Positions 54,340 through 62,851 of a DNA stretch of 64,000 bases are shown in pieces. The translations under genes and the position numbers were made by a program. Position 1 is the first letter of the stretch. Every line of letters starts with the position of its first letter. The notes beneath the pieces are model-generated. The model saw only the letters and a program-made list of their open reading frames with translations. It ran no database searches and was not told the origin of the DNA. The DNA lies in assembly GCA_021732085.1 (NCBI GenBank), contig JAKFVQ010000022.1, positions 124,001 to 188,000 of the forward strand, in the 5' to 3' direction. This stretch comes from Candidatus Obscuribacterales bacterium. Lineage in GTDB: Bacteria > Cyanobacteriota > Vampirovibrionia > Obscuribacterales > Obscuribacteraceae.

Positions 54340-55320
54340 CTATCGATACTTCTCCAAATCAGCGGATGATGCTTCGCGCCCTGCGTCCAGAAAGTCTTTC
54401 ATGTATTGCCAGATGTTCGGCTGGGTGCCATCCAGATCCGTGAATCCATATTCACGTGCTAGCTGTCCGGATGTTACAGTTTGCTGGTGCCAGCGGGATT
54501 TGTTCGTATCGGTCGCGAGAGCAGCGACCGCGCGGCCGACAAAACGTGGTGTTTCGGACAGGATGAAATCTGGTGGTGCCGCTGCGCGCACGCCGGCAGG
54601 GTCGGTCTGCATTGCTTCCGTCCAATTCTCAGCTGTTACGCCGAAATGTTCGAGCATGATCTCCGAACGCATCCATCCCGGAGTCATTCCAACTGATACA
54701 GCACCATGGTCTGCCAACTCTTTTCCGAGCGAAAATGCCAGACGATTCACCGATACTTTTGCTAAGTCATAGAAAACAGAAATACGATAGTGTGCGTCGT
54801 TATATTCCTTGTTGCCGTCGGAGACTTCAATATGCAATCCTCCGGGTTTCTTGATCAGAAGTGGCAACAGGTGGAACGCCGTGATGAGGTGCGTATCAAT
54901 TGCAAGACGTAATATGCGAAATCCTTTGTCGAGATCGTGTTCCCAGATAGGCTTGTCCCACTCAGGAGGTGGTCCTTTGATAAGTTCAGCTCCCCAAATG
55001 TCATTGACCAGAATATCTATGCTTCCGTAATCCTTCAGAATGCGTTCGGCCAGTTTCTTGACCTGATCCGATTCTAAATGGTCGACCTGAATCGCTATCC
55101 CTGTGCCACCGAGTTCGGTGACTAGCTCGGCTGTTTCCTCGATGGTTTCGTTGCGATTGTATTCTGATTTTGCTTGCCTGGTTGTTCGTCCGGTACATAT
55201 GACAGTAGCGCCACATTCTCCGAGCGCTGCTGCAATGCCTCTCCCAGCGCCGCGAGTGGCGCCGGCTACTACTGCAACTTTTCCATGAAGGGCATCTGCC
55301 TTTGGCTTCCAGTCAGGCAT
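54340..55320 (-). CDS. Short-chain dehydrogenase/reductase
   Basis: 326 residues from an ATG with TGGAGATAAG upstream; a reading from 55365 adds 15 residues with no merit. The nucleotide-binding motif is VVAGATRGAGRGIAAAL, followed by 'VICTGRTTR', which suggests NADP preference. 'IDILVNDIWGAE' replaces the usual NNAG. The catalytic pair is in FYDLAKVSVNRLA (Tyr-x-x-x-Lys). The extra 60 residues at the C-terminus ('GRAVAALATDTNKSRWHQQTVTSGQLAREYGFTDLDG') are those of a long bacterial SDR group. The substrate is unknown. Operon with the M28 peptidase. Confidence 0.92.
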   Translation of the reverse strand: MPDWKPKADALHGKVAVVAGATRGAGRGIAAALGECGATVICTGRTTRQAKSEYNRNETIEETAELVTELGGTGIAIQVDHLESDQVKKLAERILKDYGSIDILVNDIWGAELIKGPPPEWDKPIWEHDLDKGFRILRLAIDTHLITAFHLLPLLIKKPGGLHIEVSDGNKEYNDAHYRISVFYDLAKVSVNRLAFSLGKELADHGAVSVGMTPGWMRSEIMLEHFGVTAENWTEAMQTDPAGVRAAAPPDFILSETPRFVGRAVAALATDTNKSRWHQQTVTSGQLAREYGFTDLDGTQPNIWQYMKDFLDAGREASSADLEKYR

Positions 55321-55469
55321 CTTATCTCCAATCAATGAGCAGAGTTCGGGATACCAATATACCAAATTGAATGCTGCCAGTTAATGCGCAATAGAATAGT
55401 TTGGCCCAAATTCGCACCCGGTTTGCACCTCGCCAATGGTTAAATGCCAATGTAGCTGGAGAACCTGTA

Positions 55470-55790
55470 ATGAGCCAATTCCTAGAGAAAAGCGAACGAG
55501 ATGCCGTGAGCAATGCGCTTAAGGGCGGCGACGGAAATGCTCTGCGCGAAGAGTTCTGCCGAATTGGGCTGAGCAGTGTCCGACAGCAAGAGATTATGCT
55601 AAAAGCGATGAACGGATGCGCTCAAGAAGAAAAGTGCCGCACTGAAGAAGGACTCACTCCACTGGAACTCTTCTCGGATGGAAAACTTGTCACTGATCCA
55701 AACGAGACCGGCGATACCTTAAAGTGGACAAACGATAAGGGACAAGATAACGAATTTGTCGTTAAGCCATGCGATACGCCGACGAGCTAA
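55470..55790 (+). CDS. Small hypothetical protein of a local orphan family
   Basis: 106 residues from an ATG with TGGAG upstream. The sequence begins SQFLEKSERDAVSNALKGGDGNALREEFCRIGLSSVRQQEIMLKAM and continues 'GLTPLELFSDGKLVTDPN'. The order of a helix, 'GDG.AL', a second helix and 'L..LEL' resembles the proteins at 57842-58183 and 32402-32809. Soluble, with two Cys (CAQEEKC). Function unknown. Confidence 0.65.
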   Translation: MSQFLEKSERDAVSNALKGGDGNALREEFCRIGLSSVRQQEIMLKAMNGCAQEEKCRTEEGLTPLELFSDGKLVTDPNETGDTLKWTNDKGQDNEFVVKPCDTPTS

Positions 55791-56031
55791 AATCCAGCGG
55801 TTCCAGATTTACCAGATGATCGCCTTTCTCGGGCGGTCGTTCCTCAGTCAAGGCGGAATTTGAAAGAACCAAGCAGCTGACTAGCCCGCGCAGGGATTGT
55901 TATTTCGGTCTTCGCAGTAATAGCTTGAACTGTCGACAGGCAGCGGCTGCGAATGGCTGTTTTGCCTTAATTACTAAGGCTCTCATTGTTTTATCCGCAA
56001 TGACCCAAAAGTCTCAACGCCAACGATTGGT

Positions 56032-56145
56032 ATGTTCGTATATGAGATCAATCGAACTTCGTGATCTCGCATATGAGATCAGAAATTGCGGAAATGGATC
56101 TCATATGTGAGATCAGATTGGCTTTCTGATCTCACATATGAGTAT
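56032..56145. repeat. Array of four 18-bp palindromes (solo copy)
   Basis: Four sites of form GATCTC-N6-GAGATC start at 56032, 56063, 56097 and 56128 (spacing 31, 34, 31). Sites two and three are perfect in both arms (GATCTCGCATATGAGATC and GATCTCATATGTGAGATC). Sites one and four have intact inner arms and degenerate outer arms. The spacers between sites are 13, 16 and 13 bases. The array fills the gap between the ends of a small orphan gene and the amidohydrolase gene. Confidence 0.85.
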
Positions 56146-56171
56146 GCCATTAATAGCGGGCGGCCCGGGAA

Positions 56172-57500
56172 TTAGCCGACAGGGCAGAAGTCGTGGACTG
56201 TGTCGTTGAATGTGCGCTGTTTGATTTGTGTGAGGCCGCCGCGATAGGCTTCGCCGTCTTTCATTACTTCAATGAGCGCGCCTCTGCCCATTAGTTCTGG
56301 CTTGTCTAACACATTGCCTTTACAGATCAAGAGATCCGCACGCATGCCCGGTCTCAGCATGCCGGTGTCCGTCTGTCCAATTTCTTCGGCAGCAAGTCCG
56401 GTGGCACCATGCCAGGCTTGCAACGGCGCTAAGCCATCAGCAATTAGACTTGCGATCTCCATATAGTTTTGTCCATGCATGCCAGGTAAAACGGCGTCCG
56501 TACCTGCAAGAATTTTCAATCCGCCCTTCGCCGCAAATTGCACAGCTTTCGCGTGAACTTCTCCAACCTTCTTCACTTTTTCCTTCACGAAATCTGAAAG
56601 GTTATCTTCTTTCAAAAGTGCATTTATGATCCAAGACGTAGGTGTGACTGTGCAACCTTTTTCAAATGCGGCTTCGACTAATCGTTCGTCCATATACGAA
56701 ATATGTTGGATGTCGTGAACGCCATTCTTAATTGCAAGCTCAATTCCAGTTTGGCTATGCGCATGGGCTGCGACCTTCAGTCCGCGCGAGGCAGCCTCGT
56801 CGCAAATCGCTCGAATTTCTTCAGCTGTGAAGTCTTGGTGCTCTAATTTATCAGATGGTGATGCAACGCCTGGGCTGGTACACAACTTGATCAAATCAGC
56901 ACCGCATGCAGCGATCTCGCGCACGCGTTTACGGCACTCCCAAGGTCCATCAACGACGCTTGATGGTCTGCCCGGTCCTTCAATGAATAGCTTGGACAAC
57001 TGCGCGTGGCAACGGTCCGGTCCACGGAAATCCGCGTGCCCACCGGTTGTGGAAAGCATGCAAATCGCAACCTTCAAACGCGGTCCAATCATCACACCTT
57101 CATCAACCAAACGCTTCATCTGGTGAGTGGCACCACCAATATCACGCATCGTAGTGACGCCACCGTTAACAAGCGTGGTATACAAGATCTTCTCTACATA
57201 AAGCAGTGATGGCGCGGAATTCATCCGATCAATCTCGGCTGTATTGAATCCAAGAATTGTAATGTGACCGTGACAATCAATCATTCCTGGAGTGATTGTA
57301 TATTCGGAACAATCGACAACTACGTGGTCTGATCCAAAATTGATGTCAGCCTGGTGCGGAATCAACTTTTCAATTTTGCCTTTGTCGATGTACAAATCGA
57401 CATTCTGGTGAACACTGGAATCAGCCCCCGAGACGCCGTCATATAGTTTCAAAATGTTTCTAAGAACGATCATGTCAAACCCACGCGAAGAGACAGCCAT
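56172..57500 (-). CDS. Amidohydrolase-family enzyme (imidazolonepropionase/prolidase-like)
   Basis: 442 residues from an ATG at 57500; an ATG at 57473 is close to the usual family start 'MIVLRNILKLYDG'. Metal-binding residues of the amidohydrolase superfamily are visible: H-x-H in MIDCHGHITI, two later His in 'KVAAHAHSQTG' and 'DIQHISYMD', and the Asp in LAGTDAVLPG. The small beta domain before and after the barrel ('ADLLICKGN') is also typical. These enzymes hydrolyse C-N bonds in cyclic amides or dipeptides in the cytosol; the substrate cannot be told. The gene stands alone, and its end lies 26 bp from the palindrome array. Confidence 0.92.
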   Translation of the reverse strand: MAVSSRGFDMIVLRNILKLYDGVSGADSSVHQNVDLYIDKGKIEKLIPHQADINFGSDHVVVDCSEYTITPGMIDCHGHITILGFNTAEIDRMNSAPSLLYVEKILYTTLVNGGVTTMRDIGGATHQMKRLVDEGVMIGPRLKVAICMLSTTGGHADFRGPDRCHAQLSKLFIEGPGRPSSVVDGPWECRKRVREIAACGADLIKLCTSPGVASPSDKLEHQDFTAEEIRAICDEAASRGLKVAAHAHSQTGIELAIKNGVHDIQHISYMDERLVEAAFEKGCTVTPTSWIINALLKEDNLSDFVKEKVKKVGEVHAKAVQFAAKGGLKILAGTDAVLPGMHGQNYMEIASLIADGLAPLQAWHGATGLAAEEIGQTDTGMLRPGMRADLLICKGNVLDKPELMGRGALIEVMKDGEAYRGGLTQIKQRTFNDTVHDFCPVG

Positions 57501-57841
57501 TATATCAGCCTATCCGAGTGAGTTATTTAAACGTCCACAGCCGAGCCAGTTCCATTGGAACGCCGGGCTCGGTAGGACTTTGCCCAATGCTTTTGACCGC
57601 TAGATCATTGGGACTTAAACCTGGTTTTTCGAACAATGACTCGCATTAGCTGAGTCACTACTAGGATTGGGAAATTGCATCCGGCGTTTGCACATCCGTC
57701 TTCCGTCCTCGTGCATACAAAGTTACCAGAATGATCTCCCAAAGAGCTGTCCTGGATCTCCCAGAATTCTACAGGTTTTGATTACAGCGTTTTGGTCATC
57801 TTAGCCATTTTTACTTCGCTCTAAATCTGCGCGAATCGCGC
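57501..57841. other. Intergenic region with a hairpin
   Basis: No gene is supported. An imperfect hairpin (57541-57572) pairs CCGAGCC with GGCTCGG and, inside it, GTTCCA with TGGAAC. It may end the transcript of the minus-strand orphan gene on its right. The rest shows nothing I can name. Confidence 0.45.
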
Positions 57842-58183
57842 TCAATACTTCATCGGCTTCTCACAAGTCGATGTATGCATTCCTTTTCCCATATGGATTT
57901 CTTCTACATAGATTGTAGGTCCATGCCCTATCCAACCTTTGCCGTAGTGTAAATCCATTCCGCCAGGCAAACGGCTTCCGGAATTTCCATAGCCGTGTAC
58001 AGACAGCTCGACGATCTTCGGATCGGCAACTCTGTTTTCCTTGTTCTGTTGCTCGATTCTCTTCAAAGCTGCAAATCGTTCTTCCCAAAAAAGGGCAGAA
58101 ATCGCATCTTTGATCGCGCAACCATCGCCTGCCTCAGCCGCCTTGGTCAAAGCCTTAATTTCCAGCTTGTCTAAATTGCTCAT
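57842..58183 (-). CDS. Small hypothetical protein of a local orphan family
   Basis: 113 residues. 'LEIKALTKAAEAGDGCAIKDAISALFWEERFAALKRIEQQNKENRVADPKIVELSVHGYGNSG' parallels the first half of the 32.4-kb protein in length and wording (EER, N-E-R, ADP, NSG). The second half, 'RLPGGMDLHYGKGWIGHGPTIYVEEIHMGKGMHTSTCEKPMKY', is His/Gly-rich and distinct. An ATG follows AGGGTTAACT-type sequence with a moderate ribosome-binding site. No signal peptide. Function unknown. Confidence 0.68.
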   Translation of the reverse strand: MSNLDKLEIKALTKAAEAGDGCAIKDAISALFWEERFAALKRIEQQNKENRVADPKIVELSVHGYGNSGSRLPGGMDLHYGKGWIGHGPTIYVEEIHMGKGMHTSTCEKPMKY

Positions 58184-58367
58184 AGTTAACCCTCTCCACT
58201 AGCACGCGTGTGATCCAACTGCGTTTAATTGGTGGGGAGCCTTAAACGTCTGAGCGAGTTTATACCTCGCCGCAAAATTCTCGACCTAAACCGTGGGAGA
58301 ATTGCGAAGGAAGCAGCATGCGGGCCTTATCAGCAGAAGCTGTGGAAATGCGCAGTTAGAATCGCGA

Positions 58368-58823
58368 TTATGCACGCGTCAGCTTTTTCACGCCTTCTTC
58401 TAGTTCATCCAGCGCAGCGGGCCAGTTATCGATGTGTCCCTGGCATGACTTTTGATTGGCGAATCCAGAATGGGTCATCCGAACAAATGTTCCGTTATCG
58501 TTCGGTGTAAGCTCTATCCGGATAATAGTCTCATTACCATCGGTACCGTTCTCTCCCGTGAGCCACGTCGTAACGACAAGTTTGTTTTTCTCCAGCTCAA
58601 CAAAGCGTCCATAATGCGGATGACTGCCCCAATCTTTGCGATTGTGAAAGAACCATGGTTTATCAACCTCTGGTGTCATTATTAGCTCACCAGGCTCTGC
58701 AAACCAGCAATCAAAGTTCTTCGTCCACGCATCGTAGATGAGATCTGCGCTAGCTGTCATCTGACGTTCTAGGGACATTTCGTGGGGACGCGACGAAATA
58801 TTAGGAAGGCATTTAGACTTCAT
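58368..58823 (-). CDS. SRPBCC (AHSA1-like) protein
   Basis: 151 residues from an ATG with GGAGG upstream; a longer reading from 58844 adds 7 residues. The domain opens 'LERQMTASADLIYDAWTKNFDCWFAEPGEL', continues with 'GRFVELEKNKLVVTTWLTGENGTDGNETIIRIELTPNDNGTFVRMTHSGFANQ', and ends 'HIDNWPAALDELEEGVKKL'. This is the single-domain AHSA1 form. It presumably binds a hydrophobic ligand. It is not next to an ArsR gene, unlike the double-domain protein at 30.7 kb. Confidence 0.9.
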   Translation of the reverse strand: MKSKCLPNISSRPHEMSLERQMTASADLIYDAWTKNFDCWFAEPGELIMTPEVDKPWFFHNRKDWGSHPHYGRFVELEKNKLVVTTWLTGENGTDGNETIIRIELTPNDNGTFVRMTHSGFANQKSCQGHIDNWPAALDELEEGVKKLTRA

Positions 58824-59111
58824 CGTTTTTCCTCCGATGCACAATTTAACGAAGCCGTTGCTTCGTGGGTCTGAACCTGTGATTCAGGGATACCAGGGTA
58901 GATTCGATAATGATACGCCTTCCCATGCTCTTCGCATTAAACGCTCTCAAGTGGACTGGTAGACAAGAGCAGCCCAGCCCAGCCTAACGCTGCGCTGCCC
59001 CTCCAAGGGATGTTGATGACTGCATCGGTGATTAATATAAATTGAAATGCCTCAGCCACCTTATTCAGGAAGAGCCTAACGCTTCAAGCTGGTCTTGTTG
59101 TTTCAAAGCAG

Positions 59112-59225
59112 TCATTTATATCCGAGATCAATTTGTTGTCTTGATCTCAGATACGAGATCGATTTGAATGAATTCTGATCTCAGATAAGAGATCTGCGCC
59201 TTGTTCCGATCTCTCATCCGATCTG
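59112..59225. repeat. Array of four 18-bp palindromes at the 3' end of the PLD/HTH gene
   Basis: Sites start at 59112, 59143, 59177 and 59208 (spacing 31, 34, 31). Sites two and three are perfect (GATCTCAGATACGAGATC and GATCTCAGATAAGAGATC). The outer arms of sites one and four are degenerate, as in the 56-kb copy. The TGA stop of the PLD/HTH gene (59214-59216) lies inside site four, so the last codons are part of the array. Spacer sequences (13, 16, 13 bases) do not match the other copies. Confidence 0.85.
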
Positions 59226-60083
59226 GAACTGTTGGGATTCTTTTACCAATGATGTTCCACTCAAAAAGGTTTCCACAGCAACAGTTGTTCCAGCGCTTGA
59301 CTGAGACGGGTCTGGAATGACAGTTTCCACCTTTCTCAAGCGTGCCTTGGCAAGAATACTCATGAAGATTGGCAGTAGCCAGTTAGGCACTAGGAGAATA
59401 GAGCATTCTGCTGCATCACATGCCTTAGCTAACGAGCTTGTCCGAATATCCTCGCCATCCTCAAGACGCGAAATTGTAACAAGTGGAAGGCGTTTTGAAG
59501 TAGCGAGATCTCGTCTTGATCGCCCGACAGCAGCTCGCATATTGCGAAATTGGGTCGATAATTCTGAGCTTCCAAGTTCCTTCTTTATCGAAATACAGGT
59601 CGGGCAATCATTCAGCCCGCAGTCGCGAATCGCTTCTTCTATTTCAATGGATTTCAGGAAGCGGCGCATGCGTTCCCTTGTATTATTGTGGCTCATGATG
59701 TTGAGACTGCCATCCCACACTATGTGTTTATCGATTACTACTACCTTCATATGCACGTCTTTCTTGAAGGAGACGTGTGCTCCTAATGCTTGCAATCGTC
59801 TGATCGCTTCTTTCATATCTTCTTTCTTTATCCAGTCGTCGCGCGTTAGCTCCAGCTCGTCATAGTTCGGTTGTTGCAGAAAGACGCAAACCGCGATGTT
59901 TCTGTGTATGAGATTAGCTAAATGAGGGAGGAAAAGTTTGAGACGTGGAATTGCAATGAAAGGACTGAGCACTATCACTCTGGAGTTAGCTGACAGCAAA
60001 TCCTTTCTGAACTGAGGCCAGAAAAGATCCTCAGGAAACGGTTGTCCCTCTCTAAATCTATCTGGATTGAAGTCGGTTTGCAT
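59214..60083 (-). CDS. PLD-type nuclease domain fused to XRE-like HTH
   Basis: 289 residues. The N-terminal 150 residues are a single phospholipase-D-like unit: 'RVIVLSPFIAIPRLKLFLPHL' strand-helix, then the HKD motif H111-M-K113...D118 in HMKVVVIDKHIVWDGSLN (G125, S126, N128), followed by Glu137. A Cys trio C155, C160, C163 (DCGLNDCPTC) may bind zinc. Residues 178-232 look like an XRE-type helix-turn-helix: 'FRNMRAAVGRSRRDLATSKRLPLVTISRLEDGEDIRTSSLAKACDAAE'. One HKD per chain plus a DNA-binding domain is the design of BfiI-like restriction nucleases and other PLD nucleases that act as dimers. Palindrome arrays lie at both ends. Probably a DNA-binding nuclease; the target is inferred. Confidence 0.8.
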   Translation of the reverse strand: MQTDFNPDRFREGQPFPEDLFWPQFRKDLLSANSRVIVLSPFIAIPRLKLFLPHLANLIHRNIAVCVFLQQPNYDELELTRDDWIKKEDMKEAIRRLQALGAHVSFKKDVHMKVVVIDKHIVWDGSLNIMSHNNTRERMRRFLKSIEIEEAIRDCGLNDCPTCISIKKELGSSELSTQFRNMRAAVGRSRRDLATSKRLPLVTISRLEDGEDIRTSSLAKACDAAECSILLVPNWLLPIFMSILAKARLRKVETVIPDPSQSSAGTTVAVETFLSGTSLVKESQQFQIG

Positions 60084-60301
60084 AGAGGCACCTCGGCGTT
60101 ATTGTTTGTACGTATGCGTTCGCCCACATCTTTCAGATGACGCATGCCCTATCGCAAGGCCCTAAGAATAGGGCCTCACAGAATTATTGTCCTGCAAAGA
60201 GTTGAAATCTTTTTGAAACGGGACGTTAAATGGCATCCCTAAGGTTGAATCCGTGTCTCGTTGCCGTTCCCGCAGCGGCTATATTTAGCGCATGTAATTG
60301 C
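60084..60301. other. Upstream region of the PLD/HTH gene, with hairpin
   Basis: AGGCCCTA (60157-60164) pairs with TAGGGCCT (60169-60176) over AGAA. Nearer the gene, ATGCGT (about 60115) and ACGCAT (about 60139) form a spaced inverted repeat that could be an operator. No gene is seen. Confidence 0.45.
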
Positions 60302-60415
60302 GATCTCGCATACGAGATCCGCAAAGGCACGTGATCTCTTATATGAGTTCGATTTTGAAAGGAATTGATCTCAGATCTGAGATCAAGACCGAGTTTTGAT
60401 CTCAGATCTAAGCTC
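60302..60415. repeat. Array of four 18-bp palindromes upstream of the PLD/HTH gene
   Basis: Sites start at 60302, 60333, 60367 and 60398 (spacing 31, 34, 31). Sites one and three are perfect (GATCTCGCATACGAGATC and GATCTCAGATCTGAGATC). Site two has GAGTTC and site four AAGCTC as right arm. Spacers are again 13, 16 and 13 bases with unrelated sequence. It lies between the divergent PLD/HTH and DUF305 genes. Confidence 0.85.
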
Positions 60416-60567
60416 GGGCGTGAAGCAGCCTTCAATCATTTCGTTTCTCATCGATTTGTGAAATATCGTCTAGTTCATGCTCTGCTTGTATTCCCCTAGT
60501 AGGCGGGTTACTAAGCCGGCTCTAATTCCCATCCCGACCCGTCTATATTGGCGGGAGGATAGGGAAA

Positions 60568-60945
60568 ATGAATACGACTTTGAGAGAACCAAGATTAGAC
60601 TCGCCGACATATACTTCGGAGAAGTCTTGGCGGATGGCGACTATTGTCTTTGCGATCACGACTGCTGTTTTCGGTTTTATGCTCTTCGAACAACGTAATA
60701 GCGGACATATGGCGATGAATCATGCCATAGCTCCGGGGGCTGACTATGACTTGCGGTTCATTGATATGATGATTCCGCACCATCAACAAGCAATCGACGA
60801 AGCTCGGAACGCGGTGAAGCAAGCGAAGCACGAAGACCTTCGGCAGCTAGCTCATAACATCATTCAATTGCAGCAGGCAGAGATCGATAAGATGAAAGAA
60901 TGGCGTCGGGTATGGTCTGCCGAACACAGCCCTCGAATCCGCTAA
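60568..60945 (+). CDS. DUF305-family membrane-anchored protein
   Basis: 125 residues. One N-terminal hydrophobic helix (MATIVFAITTAVFGFMLF) is followed by the DUF305 signature YDLRFIDMMIPHHQQAIDEARNAVKQAKHEDLRQLAHNIIQLQQAEIDKMKEWR. The paired His in MMIPHHQQAI and the Met residues are conserved in the family, a ferritin-like helical bundle of the periplasm often linked to copper. Most family members have two such halves; this one has one. The start ATG follows GGGAGGATAGGG, a strong ribosome-binding site. Confidence 0.92.
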   Translation: MNTTLREPRLDSPTYTSEKSWRMATIVFAITTAVFGFMLFEQRNSGHMAMNHAIAPGADYDLRFIDMMIPHHQQAIDEARNAVKQAKHEDLRQLAHNIIQLQQAEIDKMKEWRRVWSAEHSPRIR

Positions 60946-60981
60946 CGGAGACGGCAGTCGTCCGTTAGACTGGTCCGTACA

Positions 60982-61740
60982 CTACCTGTCGTCGATCGGC
61001 ATTTCGAAGTTGAGTCGTCGGGCTGTCCAGCTGGCTAAATCTTTCTCTAGTTCGTTGATGTCTTCGGCTTCGACGAAGCCCTGGCGAAATACTTCGAGCA
61101 TGATACGCATGCGGGTGTTGAACACTTCGACGCCTGCTGTTTCTTTCGCGTGAATGTCTAATCCTCTTACGAGTTTGTCGGAAAGCGCGGATATTCGATT
61201 CTGAACCCCGCGCACGCTAATATGCTGGCGCATTGCGATTGCTTTGTCCGTCAGTCCCATAATTAAATCAACGAGTATCGCTTGCTCGCTCTCATTGAGC
61301 AATCCTTCGCGGGCATTGATTGCCGACTGAACTCCGCGCACGATTGGATCAATGTACGAATTGTCGTGTAGTAACACCGTCCGGATCGCATGTGCAAGTT
61401 TTTCATCACTTTCTGTTTTCAACGCATACCCGTGAATAGCCTCATCCGGAACTATTTTTGCAATTTCGCGAAGATAGCTCTCCTTATGAAACTGCGACCA
61501 GAAAAGGATCTTCGTGTTCGGATTCTCTGCCCAAATTTGTTGTGCTGCTTTCGTGCCTGTTAGCTCAGGCATCAAAATATCCATGATAACCATGTCTGGC
61601 TTTTCGCGGCGATAAACGTCAACGCCTTCCTGGCCGTTTTGCGCTTCACTAACTTTAGCGTCCGTAATCGTGTTTTTCAAAATGCTGATGACATGCTGGC
61701 GTAGTGCAGCGAGATCTTCAACTACCAGGATTTTGTGCAT
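60982..61740 (-). CDS. NarL-type response regulator with C-terminal extension
   Basis: 252 residues. Receiver domain: VVEDL acidic pair (E8, D9), phospho-acceptor D54 in VIMDILMPELTG, Lys in GYALKTESDE. A LuxR-type DNA-binding region follows, 'GLLNESEQAILVDLIMGLTDKAIAMRQHISVRGVQNRISALSDKL'. A C-terminal tail, 'EVFNTRMRIMLEVFRQGFVEAEDINELEKDLASW', matches the tail of the regulator at 47306-48031 in pattern. The start overlaps the end of the histidine kinase gene by 23 bp, so the two are translationally coupled and form a cognate pair. Confidence 0.92.
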   Translation of the reverse strand: MHKILVVEDLAALRQHVISILKNTITDAKVSEAQNGQEGVDVYRREKPDMVIMDILMPELTGTKAAQQIWAENPNTKILFWSQFHKESYLREIAKIVPDEAIHGYALKTESDEKLAHAIRTVLLHDNSYIDPIVRGVQSAINAREGLLNESEQAILVDLIMGLTDKAIAMRQHISVRGVQNRISALSDKLVRGLDIHAKETAGVEVFNTRMRIMLEVFRQGFVEAEDINELEKDLASWTARRLNFEMPIDDR

Positions 61741-62851
61741 GTACGCGAATCTCCACTGTCGTGCCCTTGTTATCCGGTCCAGGCATCCAGCTTACTTTAG
61801 CACCAATCAACGCAGCGCGCAGGCGCATATACAAAGTTCCCCGCGAACTTGAAGACAAGGTGCTCGGGTCGATGCCTTTTCCATCATCGCTCACTCTAAA
61901 TGCCAGCGCGCCGTCGTCTTCTACGATTGCAATGCGGACGAGTGAAGCGCCAGCGTGTTTAACTACGTTGGTCAGTGATTCTTGCACCAGGCGAAAAATC
62001 AACTGTTTTTCCACAGGCGAAAGTTTATCAACTAACTCTTCATTTGCTGTGCAAGAAAAACGAGCTTTGAAATTTCCTGTTTTGCTGCTTTTATCGAGTC
62101 GGTCCTCGATCGCCGCTGGCAAGCCGAATTCCTCGAGCATGGCGGGGCACAGGTCATCCATGATTTCCCGGATATTGACCATGCTTTGTTTGAGCATGGC
62201 ATTGATTTCATTTCGCTGATCCGGACTTGGATTATCTGCAAATTGATCGAAGCGCTTTTGAATTGTGCGCATATCATTCAGTACCTGATCGTGCAGATCG
62301 GCAGCGAGTAGACGACGCTCGCTTTCATCTTGTTTCACTAAGGCAATTCGCGATTCTTTCAATTCATCGTTACGCAGCTTAAGCTCAATCTGTTGCGTTT
62401 CGAATTTGAGCCGGTCCTGATCATTTTTCTTTAAAACGCTTCCCGCGATTGCAGAAATAATGATGGTAAGAATCATGCTCGCCGGGTGACCTTCGGCATG
62501 AAAGAGCTGCCACGCGACAATCTGATAAAACAAACTGAGCACAGTTAGCTGAATGACAATTGGAACCCGCGACGCAGCAAAGTTGTAGGAGCAAAGGAGG
62601 CTCGCCGTCGAGAAAATCGCGAGCCCAATAAAATGACAGCCCACTTGAGTCAGCTGATTAGTGGTCGGTAAGAGTTTCGAAGAAATTAGTGCTGGAATCA
62701 GCTCGGAGAATCCATGCAGCAATTCAGTAAACGCGCCGTGCTCCAGCTTCCCAATAAGTTGATCAAGGCTCAGGCAGAAGAGAGCTAACAGGAATGAAAG
62801 ACCGATGATGCGAAGCTTCATGTCAGAGTCTGTTTCCAGAACCAGGGGCAT
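61718..62851 (-). CDS. Membrane-bound histidine kinase (HisKA_3/NarX-type)
   Basis: 377 residues. The N-terminal 145 residues hold about four hydrophobic segments (LRIIGLSFLLALFCLSL, FIGLAIFSTASLLCSYNF, VIQLTVLSLFYQIVAW, MILTIIISAIAGSVL). A coiled-coil-like linker follows (about 145-178). The phospho-acceptor is His187 in ERRLLAADLHDQVLND. The ATPase has N-box LVQESLTNVVKHAGAS and G1 SDDGKGID. No separate sensor domain is visible, so the signal is probably sensed in or at the membrane. Its ATG overlaps the stop of the LysM gene (TAATG), and its end overlaps the regulator gene. Confidence 0.93.
   Translation of the reverse strand: MPLVLETDSDMKLRIIGLSFLLALFCLSLDQLIGKLEHGAFTELLHGFSELIPALISSKLLPTTNQLTQVGCHFIGLAIFSTASLLCSYNFAASRVPIVIQLTVLSLFYQIVAWQLFHAEGHPASMILTIIISAIAGSVLKKNDQDRLKFETQQIELKLRNDELKESRIALVKQDESERRLLAADLHDQVLNDMRTIQKRFDQFADNPSPDQRNEINAMLKQSMVNIREIMDDLCPAMLEEFGLPAAIEDRLDKSSKTGNFKARFSCTANEELVDKLSPVEKQLIFRLVQESLTNVVKHAGASLVRIAIVEDDGALAFRVSDDGKGIDPSTLSSSSRGTLYMRLRAALIGAKVSWMPGPDNKGTTVEIRVHAQNPGS

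Noticed and set aside
57541..57572. tRNA-like fold in the gap before the amidohydrolase
   Set aside because: The hairpin lacks anticodon-arm and T-arm sequences; it is a simple imperfect inverted repeat.
56032..60415. CRISPR array
   Set aside because: Repeats are only 18 bp, diverge in the core, alternate spacer lengths of 13 and 16 bases, stop at four copies each, and no cas gene is present.
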